This document shows positions 1-4,672 of a stretch of DNA of 5,984 nt, piece after piece. The notes beneath the pieces are model-generated. The model saw only the letters and a program-made list of their open reading frames with translations. It was not told where the DNA came from and searched no databases. Source of the DNA: Anaerolineae bacterium. GTDB taxonomy: Bacteria > Chloroflexota > Anaerolineae > Anaerolineales > E44-bin32. Positions within the stretch are counted from its first letter, which is position 1, and each line of letters begins with the position of its first letter. The position numbers and the translations under genes were made by a program. The stretch covers positions 1 through 5,984 of the forward strand of contig DAOVIK010000114.1 in the NCBI GenBank assembly GCA_030673735.1, written 5' to 3'.

Positions 1-80
1 GCAATCGCTCGGGATGAGAGAAAGAACATCGGATGCACGGCCGCGCGCCCTTGTACCTCCCTTTCTAAAGAATGGTCCTT

Positions 81-139
81 TGTAGAGACGCCCCGTCCCG
101 CTAAGGACATGCGGGATGAACGACGGTGCGTCTCCTATA
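81..139 (-). terminator. Long imperfect hairpin downstream of the helical-protein gene, possible terminator
   Basis: Positions 85-97 pair with 122-134 over 13 positions with one mismatch (92 against 127). Outside this stem, 81-84 can pair with 136-139 past a one-base bulge. Inside it, CCGC at 98-101 can pair with GCGG at 111-114. An alternative inner stem pairs TCCCGC (96-101) with GCGGGA (111-116). The structure starts about 54 bases past the stop codon of the 193-816 gene, where a terminator is expected. However, the minus-strand side after the hairpin reads TACAAAGG and has no U-run, so it is not a canonical intrinsic terminator. It could instead protect an mRNA end, be part of a small RNA, or be a palindromic repeat. 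The structure is seen directly; its role is inferred. Confidence 0.45.
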
Positions 140-192
140 GTGACACGAATGACCCACCACGTCGCAGGTATAAATGATCCTAGCCCTGTTTC

Positions 193-816
193 TCATTCCT
201 CCATCCGCGGATGGCCGTAGAGGTACCAATACCGTTCCGGGGGGTAGGTTTTCTGCAGGCGTTGATCCCAAATGAAGGCATCCTGCACGAATAGGCGCCG
301 CAAGCGCCGGTCGATTGCGCGTACATGATCCAGCGTGGCCTCCAGCTCTGCGCTCTGGGAAGCCTTCTCGGCAAGCCGGGCAAGCATCACGCGGTGCCGC
401 ACTTCGTAGGCGTAATTGCCGGCGCGGGCAGGCGATTCCTCGAGCTCGTTGACGAACGCACGCCACAGATTGAGCCTGGTTACGGCTTCGCGAGCCGCCT
501 TGCGCTCCAGCGCCACCGCATGCTTGCGGCGCAGCAGGTCCACTTGCGCCATCACCTTGCGATGGCCAGCAGACTGGGCTCCGGTCATCTCCGAATGCAT
601 CGCCTCGAGCTGGTCTAGCGTCAATTGCATTGCGCCGAGCGTCAGGCGTGGGAAAGGAGGCTCCCCGCGAGCGGCACGTCGAGCCAGCGGCCAGAAAACC
701 TCTGCAGACAGCAGATAGTCTTCCATCTCCGCGAGCATCGCCGAGGCAAGATCTAGATTGTGGTCAGTCGGGTGAATCTTCATCAACGGAAATGCCGAGC
801 GCTGCATATACAGCAT
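193..816 (-). CDS. Helical protein of unknown function, overlapping the response regulator gene
   Basis: I cannot assign a function. From the ATG at 816 the protein has 207 residues. It has no signal peptide and no membrane segment, and it looks soluble and almost wholly alpha-helical. An N-terminal part contains MEDYLLSAEVFWPL and PRLTLGAMQL, followed by long charged helices rich in Arg, Glu and Ala (about residues 70-185) that could form a coiled coil or helical bundle. The C-terminus is rich in aromatics (YWYLYGHP). The start is uncertain. The ATG at 816 has a GGGGA element 8 bases upstream and overlaps the regulator gene by 53 bases. The ATG at 783 (MKIHPTD) overlaps by 20 bases but has no visible ribosome binding site. 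Either way the overlap implies cotranscription and probably translational coupling with the response regulator. The style resembles helical hypothetical proteins I associate with Chloroflexota, but that is memory, not a search. It is a real gene: the frame is long and the composition protein-like, and it sits in an operon. Confidence 0.82.
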   Translation of the reverse strand: MLYMQRSAFPLMKIHPTDHNLDLASAMLAEMEDYLLSAEVFWPLARRAARGEPPFPRLTLGAMQLTLDQLEAMHSEMTGAQSAGHRKVMAQVDLLRRKHAVALERKAAREAVTRLNLWRAFVNELEESPARAGNYAYEVRHRVMLARLAEKASQSAELEATLDHVRAIDRRLRRLFVQDAFIWDQRLQKTYPPERYWYLYGHPRMEE

Positions 817-1177
817 CCAGCAGTTCCCCGCGTGAGATCGGCTTGACCAGGTACCCGATCGCTCCCAGCTCTTCGCCGGTCAGCTGCGACTCATCCGATC
901 CAACGGCCGAGAGGATGATCACGGGGGTCGCGCCTATTGGGGTGGATTTCATCAGGCGCATTACATCAAATCCGGAGATTGCCGGCATCATCACGTCCAG
1001 CAGCATCAGATCGAAGGTATGCTCGTTGAGCAGATGTAAAGCATCCTCTCCGCTGCCAGCGGTTTCAACGAAGAACCCGTCCGTTATCAGCGTGAGCTTG
1101 ACCAGGTCCAACGTATAGGGCTCGTCGTCAACGACCAGGATGCGAGCTTTGGATTCTGGGTTGTCTGTATCTGACAT
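764..1177 (-). CDS. Single-domain CheY-like response regulator
   Basis: This is a receiver domain of a two-component system. It should accept a phosphoryl group from a histidine kinase and pass the signal by a change of shape. Numbered from the ATG at 1177 (137 residues), the acidic pair is D17-D18 in ILVVDDEP, the phosphoacceptor is D61 in MLLDVMMP, the switch Ser is S90 in IILSA, the aromatic switch residue is Y109, and the conserved Lys is K112 in LVKP. All key residues are present, so it should be active. There is no DNA-binding or enzymatic output domain: the protein ends about 25 residues after KP. I chose ATG 1177 because it gives the usual short lead into the domain and has a weak GGGTAG upstream; the frame also allows ATG 1189 and GTG 1198. 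No kinase is encoded in the window. The downstream helical protein, whose gene overlaps this one, is a candidate partner by position only. Confidence 0.93.
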   Translation of the reverse strand: MSDTDNPESKARILVVDDEPYTLDLVKLTLITDGFFVETAGSGEDALHLLNEHTFDLMLLDVMMPAISGFDVMRLMKSTPIGATPVIILSAVGSDESQLTGEELGAIGYLVKPISRGELLDAVYAALGISVDEDSPD

Positions 1178-1215
1178 TATGCTACCCATTGTATACACGG
1201 AATTGGACGCGCGCC

Positions 1216-1243
1216 ACTATACCGTGGGGTGATACTGCTCCAA
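1216..1243 (-). promoter_or_regulatory. Possible sigma-70-type promoter for the response regulator gene
   Basis: On the minus strand there is TTGGAG (1238-1243), a 16-base spacer and TATAGT (1216-1221). The -10 element matches TATAAT at five of six positions; the -35 element matches TTGACA at only three. Initiation near 1209 would leave a leader of about 30 bases before the ATG at 1177. The position between pdhC and the regulator gene suggests a separate transcription unit. An inverted pair, AATTGG at 1201-1206 and CCAATT at 1240-1245, brackets the promoter and might be operator half-sites, but it is short enough to be chance. Confidence 0.4.
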
Positions 1244-1280
1244 TTGAGTCTAGGGTCCGTTCCTACCGTGTCTCGGCCGT

Positions 1281-1308
1281 GCACGTTCGGCTGTTATCAG
1301 GTACGTGC
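1281..1308 (-). other. Weak inverted repeat after pdhC
   Basis: GCACGT (1281-1286) and ACGTGC (1303-1308) are perfect complements around a 16-base loop, 23 to 50 bases beyond the pdhC stop. This is the best stem I see between pdhC and the regulator gene. No T-run follows it on the minus strand, so it is a poor terminator candidate. Transcription from the pdh operon may read through into the regulator gene. Confidence 0.2.
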
Positions 1309-1330
1309 TGCTTGGTTCTCGCGCGACTGC

Positions 1331-2569
1331 TCAGCTGATGGCCAGTTGCAGTGGCTGCTCCAGCAACCTGGCGAATTCCTGAAGCCAGCGCGCCGCTTCG
1401 GCGCCGTCTGTGACGCGGTGATCGGCGGAAAGCGTCACTTTCATGCGCTGCCCGATCACGATTTTGCCACCTTCGACGGCGGGTACCTGCTGCACACTGC
1501 CTATAGCCATGACCGCCGCCTCGGGTGGATTCACGATGGCGATGAAGTGATCGACATCGAACATGCCCATGTTGGACACCGTGAATGTTGAACCTTCGAT
1601 GTCCTCAGGCCGCACGCGTCCGGCGCGCGCACGTTCGATCATACCGCGCGCTTCACTGCCGATCTGGCGCAGCGGTTTCAGGTCGGCGTCATGCACGACA
1701 ATCGTTAGCAACCCATCTTCCACCGCCACCGCTACTCCCACATTCACCTGCGCGTGGCGCACGAGATGTTCTCCGTCCACGGAAGCATTCAAGGAGGGGA
1801 AGCGCTGCAGGTTGAGCGCCGCAGCTTTGACGATGAAATCGTTGATCGAGAGCTTCTCTTCTTCAGGGATCAGGGCGTTGAATTGTTTGCGCAGCTCCAT
1901 CAGGGGCGCGGCGTCAATATCGATCGTGACGTAGAAGTGCGGCACTTGCTGCTTGGCTTGGGTCATTCGCCTGCCAATGATGGCGCGCAGCTTGCTCAGC
2001 GGTTCGCGGGTAGCTTGCCGCGCTTCCGGCGTGACGAAAGCCGCCGCAGGCACGGTTGATGGCGCTGCCGCCACAGCCGCTTCCACGTCGCGTTTCACGA
2101 TGCGCCCGTCCGGACCACTTCCGCGGATACTAGTGAGATCAAGGTCATGCTCCTTGGCAAGCCGCCGCGCCACCGGAGATGCCACGATGCCTTCCGGCAC
2201 CTGCACTTCCGGTTTGTCAGAAGGCTTGGCGGGTGCAACCAGCGCGGGCTCTGGCTTCGCAGCCTCAACCGCGGGAGCAACTTCAAGCTCTGGCAGCTCA
2301 CCCACGAGGGTATCAACGTCTATCTCTTCTCCCGCCTCTCCGATGATAGCAATGGGCGTGGCAATCGGAACCACCGATCCCTTCTGCACCAGATGCTTAT
2401 GCAGGATTCCTTCCTCTTGAGAATCCACTTCCACCGTGGCCTTGTCCGTTTCGATCTCGGCGATCACATCGCCCTTGGCGACTTCCTGCCCCTCGCCAAT
2501 GACCCAACGCACCAGCGTGCCTTCGGCCATGTCGAAACCCAGTTTGGGCATACGGATCACAGTGGCCAT
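1331..2569 (-). CDS. pdhC: Dihydrolipoyllysine acetyltransferase, E2 of pyruvate dehydrogenase
   Basis: This E2 core subunit takes the acetyl group from E1 on a swinging lipoyl arm and transfers it to CoA. It has 412 residues, a usual length for a one-lipoyl E2. Residues 1-78 form a lipoyl domain with the lipoylation site K43 in IETDKATV. An Ala/Pro/Glu-rich flexible linker covers about 93-126. Residues 129-165 form the peripheral subunit-binding domain (SPVARRLAKE through GPDGRIVKRDV). From about 190 to the end lies the catalytic domain, with FTVSNMGMFDVDHF and the active-site motif DHRVTDG, in which H384 and D388 are the catalytic pair. The VDHF and NPPEAA segments resemble pyruvate-type E2 rather than branched-chain or 2-oxoglutarate E2. 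The ATG at 2569 shares one base with the pdhB stop (TGATG), and AAAGGAG ends 7 bases upstream, so the start is firm and translation is coupled. No E3 gene follows. Confidence 0.96.
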   Translation of the reverse strand: MATVIRMPKLGFDMAEGTLVRWVIGEGQEVAKGDVIAEIETDKATVEVDSQEEGILHKHLVQKGSVVPIATPIAIIGEAGEEIDVDTLVGELPELEVAPAVEAAKPEPALVAPAKPSDKPEVQVPEGIVASPVARRLAKEHDLDLTSIRGSGPDGRIVKRDVEAAVAAAPSTVPAAAFVTPEARQATREPLSKLRAIIGRRMTQAKQQVPHFYVTIDIDAAPLMELRKQFNALIPEEEKLSINDFIVKAAALNLQRFPSLNASVDGEHLVRHAQVNVGVAVAVEDGLLTIVVHDADLKPLRQIGSEARGMIERARAGRVRPEDIEGSTFTVSNMGMFDVDHFIAIVNPPEAAVMAIGSVQQVPAVEGGKIVIGQRMKVTLSADHRVTDGAEAARWLQEFARLLEQPLQLAIS

Positions 2570-3540
2570 CAGAGCACTCCTTTCACGGCTTCAATCACAT
2601 CATACATATTCGGCAGCATCTGCTGCTCCAATTCGCGGTTGTAGGGCAGCGGGACTTCACGCTGCGCAACGCGGCGGATGGGGGCATCGACGTAATCGAA
2701 AGCTTCTTCGTAGAGGCGCGCCGCCACCTCCGCGCCCACCCCATACGACCGCCAGCCTTCCTCGACGATCACGGCGCGATTGGTGCGCTTGAAAGAATCC
2801 ACCACCGCACCCATGTCCAGCGGGCGCAATGTGCGCAGATCGACGACCTCCGCTTCGATGCCCTCTCCAGCAAGGCTCTCAGCGGCTTGAAGGCTGGTTT
2901 GCAGCATCTTGGAGTAGCTGATAAGCGTGACGTCGCTGCCGGCGCGTTGTATCTTCGATACCCCGATCGGCTCGAGGTACTCCTCTTCGGGCACCTCGCC
3001 GCGCACCTGGTATAGCGTGGCGTTCTCGATGAACATCACCGGATCGATGCTGCGGATTGCCGACTTGAGCAATCCCTTGGCGTCGTGAGGCGTGCCCGGC
3101 GAGACTACCTTCAATCCGGGAAAATGAGCGAAGGCCACATCCGGGGTCTGCGAATGTGTGGCGCCGAGTTGGCGTCCACCGCCGCCGACGGCGCGAATTA
3201 CGATGGGGACCGTCATCTGTCCCCCAAACATGGTGTGCAGTTTGGCGCTGTGGTTGACGATCTGATCCATCGCCAGGAAGGCGAAATTGATGGTCATCAT
3301 CTCGGCAACCGGGCGCAATCCCGCCAGCGCCGCACCGTTTGCCGCGCCGACGATCACGCCCTCGGCAATCGGCGTGTCACACACGCGCTCGGGACCGAAA
3401 TGGTCGTGGAAGCCTTTCGTGACCGCATACGTGCCGCCCCAGACTCCCACTTCTTCCCCCATGATGATGACGCGCTCGTCGCGCTCCATCTCCTCCCAAA
3501 GCGCTTCGGAGATCGCCTCACGCATTGTCTTCAGCGCCAT
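2569..3540 (-). CDS. pdhB: Pyruvate dehydrogenase E1 component, beta subunit
   Basis: With E1 alpha this subunit forms the alpha2-beta2 thiamine-diphosphate enzyme that decarboxylates pyruvate and acetylates the lipoyl group of E2. From the ATG at 3540 it has 323 residues, normal for the family. The N-terminal transketolase-like pyrimidine-binding domain includes MGEEVG, then E60 in DTPIAE (the Glu that activates the cofactor), then H129 in THSQ, a conserved active-site His. The C-terminal transketolase domain starts near residue 200, with DVTLISYS and DLRTLRPLD (234-242). The GEVPEEEYLEPIG segment is typical of pyruvate-type E1 beta. The frame can be extended two codons to a TTG at 3546, but ATG 3540 is better: AGGAGG lies 7 bases upstream, and the ATG is 2 bases past the E1 alpha stop. 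Overlap with pdhC makes one translationally coupled unit. I see no missing key residue. Confidence 0.96.
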   Translation of the reverse strand: MALKTMREAISEALWEEMERDERVIIMGEEVGVWGGTYAVTKGFHDHFGPERVCDTPIAEGVIVGAANGAALAGLRPVAEMMTINFAFLAMDQIVNHSAKLHTMFGGQMTVPIVIRAVGGGGRQLGATHSQTPDVAFAHFPGLKVVSPGTPHDAKGLLKSAIRSIDPVMFIENATLYQVRGEVPEEEYLEPIGVSKIQRAGSDVTLISYSKMLQTSLQAAESLAGEGIEAEVVDLRTLRPLDMGAVVDSFKRTNRAVIVEEGWRSYGVGAEVAARLYEEAFDYVDAPIRRVAQREVPLPYNRELEQQMLPNMYDVIEAVKGVL

Positions 3541-3542
3541 GC

Positions 3543-4505
3543 TCAATCCTCCTCGCCTGCGTAGACCATGCCCAGCAAGGTATCGAGCGTCGGTTCGGGG
3601 CTTTCCTCGGCGAAGCGCACTGCTTCTTCGACCTGCTCCTCAGCGCGAGCTTCTTCAGCTTCTATAGTCTTCTCGCCCACGCCTTTGATCTCGAGCAGAT
3701 GCTTGCGTAAGATTCCGATGGGGTCGTTTTCGCGCCACTTCGTGATTTCCTCCCCCGATCGGTATCGTTCGGGATCGCCCATTGAATGTCCCACGAAGCG
3801 GTACGTAACCGCCTCCAGGAAGAAAGGTCCCTTTTGGCGCACGTGCGCCAAGGCCTCTTCAGCGGCTTTGCGGACTTCAAGAAGCTGCATGCCGTCAACG
3901 CGCGCGTTTGGCATGCCGTAGCCGTCGGCCTTCTTTCGGATCTCGTCCACTGCCGAAGCGCGAGCCACCTCCGTGCCCATTCCGTATTTGTTGTTCTCGC
4001 AAACCCACAGAACGGGCAGCTCCCAGACCATTGAGAGATTCATGGCTTCGTGGAAGTATCCGATGTTGGTGGCGCCTTCGCCGAAGAAGCAGATCGTAGC
4101 CGCATCGCTGCCGCGCATCTTGTCGGCCATCGCCATTCCCGCTGCTACCGGCAGATGCGCGCCCACGATCGCATAGCCGCCCCAGAAATTGAGATCTACG
4201 TCGGCCAGATGCATCGAGCCGCCCATTCCGCGTGAGGCGCCGGTGTCCTTGCCTAACAGTTCGGCCATGACGGCCTCCGGCTTCATGCCGCAGGCGATGG
4301 CGATTCCGTGATCTCGATAGGCGGTGATCACGCGATCTTCTGGACGGCGTGTGGAAATCACGCCGCTGCCCACGGCTTCTTGCCCGATGTACAGATGCAG
4401 GAAGCCGCCGATCTTGCCTTCGCGGTAAAGATCGGCTGAGCGCTCTTCCAGTCGTCGTATCAGTACCATCTCGTGGTAGAGACGGAGTTTATCCTTCTTA
4501 TCCAT
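3543..4505 (-). CDS. pdhA: Pyruvate dehydrogenase E1 component, alpha subunit (GEG variant)
   Basis: This is the diphosphate-binding half of the E1 enzyme. The 320 residues match the bacterial family length. Conserved elements in order are LIRRLEE (15-21), IGQEAV (40-45), YRDHG (63-67), the RGMGGSMH loop (92-99), the thiamine-diphosphate motif from G142 to N172 (ending ENNKYGMGT) and GHSMGDPERYR (239-249), the active-site loop with H240. GHSMGDP followed by YR and WRENDPI fits pyruvate dehydrogenase better than acetoin or branched-chain enzymes, though substrate choice is inferred. The odd point is E143: the motif reads GEG where most pyruvate E1 alpha have GDG, whose Asp binds the magnesium ion. 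GEG is known in branched-chain E1 alpha, so function is probably kept. N172 and Y174, the other metal-site positions, are normal. The ATG at 4505 follows GAGGG at 5 bases. It is the first gene of the operon. Confidence 0.96.
   Translation of the reverse strand: MDKKDKLRLYHEMVLIRRLEERSADLYREGKIGGFLHLYIGQEAVGSGVISTRRPEDRVITAYRDHGIAIACGMKPEAVMAELLGKDTGASRGMGGSMHLADVDLNFWGGYAIVGAHLPVAAGMAMADKMRGSDAATICFFGEGATNIGYFHEAMNLSMVWELPVLWVCENNKYGMGTEVARASAVDEIRKKADGYGMPNARVDGMQLLEVRKAAEEALAHVRQKGPFFLEAVTYRFVGHSMGDPERYRSGEEITKWRENDPIGILRKHLLEIKGVGEKTIEAEEARAEEQVEEAVRFAEESPEPTLDTLLGMVYAGEED
3548..3553 (-). promoter_or_regulatory. Ribosome binding site that sets the pdhB start
   Basis: A perfect AGGAGG on the minus strand lies inside the last codons of pdhA, 7 bases before the ATG at 3540. 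It favours that ATG over the in-frame TTG at 3546, which would be only one base from the AGGAGG. Placing the site in the end of pdhA means a ribosome finishing pdhA can feed pdhB directly. Confidence 0.8.
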
Positions 4506-4518
4506 GCCTTCCCTCTCG

Positions 4519-4543
4519 GACTCGAACGACAGGGTTGCGAGTC
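4519..4543 (-). promoter_or_regulatory. Leader hairpin next to the pdhA ribosome binding site
   Basis: GACTCGAAC (4519-4527) pairs with GTT (4534-4536) and CGAGTC (4538-4543), leaving one bulged base at 4537 and a 6-base loop: nine pairs in all. In the pdhA mRNA the stem ends two or three bases before the purine-rich ribosome binding site (4510-4517). A second GAGTC at 4547-4551 could replace the one at 4539-4543 as partner of GACTC at 4519-4523, so two forms are possible. A role in controlling translation is inferred, not shown. Confidence 0.4.
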
Positions 4544-4598
4544 ACTGAGTCTTGAGGGGTGATCGAATGTCGGAGGGACATATTCGAGGGCTTGCCAT
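4542..4598 (-). CDS. Possible 18-codon leader ORF upstream of pdhA
   Basis: An ATG at 4598 opens a frame for MASPRICPSDIRSPLKTQ and stops with TGA at 4542-4544. A purine-rich AGAAGAGG lies before the ATG, though its last base is only 3 nt away, which is closer than ideal. The start would be about 17 bases past the predicted transcription start. The frame runs through the first leader hairpin and ends inside the 5' arm of the second. Ribosomes translating it would therefore alter both structures. The peptide has no run of one amino acid that would suggest classic attenuation. A short frame of this size can easily arise by chance. Confidence 0.22.
   Translation of the reverse strand: MASPRICPSDIRSPLKTQ
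4563..4587 (-). promoter_or_regulatory. Leader hairpin or operator-like palindrome upstream of pdhA
   Basis: TCGAATGTC (4563-4571) pairs with GACA (4577-4580) and TTCGA (4583-4587), with a two-base bulge (4581-4582) and a 5-base loop, giving nine pairs. As RNA the loop region shows UCCCUC (4573-4578), the exact complement of GAGGGA in the pdhA ribosome binding site (4510-4515). As DNA the core TGTC-N5-GACA is a dyad of the kind repressors bind, placed just downstream of the predicted start of transcription. Either reading is possible. It lacks a U-run and is not an obvious terminator for the lipoprotein gene. Confidence 0.4.
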
Positions 4599-4621
4599 GT
4601 GCCTCTTCTTGCTGGGCGGGA

Positions 4622-4630
4622 ATTATATCA
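4622..4630 (-). promoter_or_regulatory. Extended -10 promoter of the pdh operon
   Basis: The minus strand reads TGATATAAT: a perfect TATAAT (4622-4627) preceded by TG one base away (4629-4630), the full extended -10 consensus. No TTGACA-like -35 element is visible at the usual distance, which is common when an extended -10 is present. Transcription should begin near 4615, giving a pdhA leader of about 110 bases. It lies about 45 bases beyond the lipoprotein stop, so the pdh genes have their own promoter. Confidence 0.62.
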
Positions 4631-4672
4631 GAAAGCGAGGTGCCTCCCTCCGGGGTCTTGGCCGTTTCATCC

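Noticed and set aside
1..65. Possible start of another minus-strand gene running off the left edge (GGGAGG at 56-63, then GTG 38 or ATG 29)
   Set aside because: The spacing from the purine-rich site to either start is too long, and only about ten to thirteen codons are visible, so it cannot be supported.
101..466. 121-codon minus-strand frame at the left edge
   Set aside because: It overlaps the helical-protein gene in another frame and is rich in Arg, Cys and Pro like a shadow frame.
630..1118. 162-codon plus-strand frame opposite the response regulator
   Set aside because: It is antisense to two well-supported genes, and its Ser/Arg-rich composition is typical of shadow frames in GC-rich DNA.
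2147..2644. 165-codon plus-strand frame opposite pdhC and pdhB
   Set aside because: It is antisense to clear conserved enzyme genes and has no recognisable domain.
4501..4560. tRNA-like T-loop on the minus strand (GTTCGAGTCC near the pdhA leader)
   Set aside because: The loop has the right bases, but the flanking five-base stem does not pair beyond the first G-C, and no acceptor, D or anticodon arm can be built upstream.
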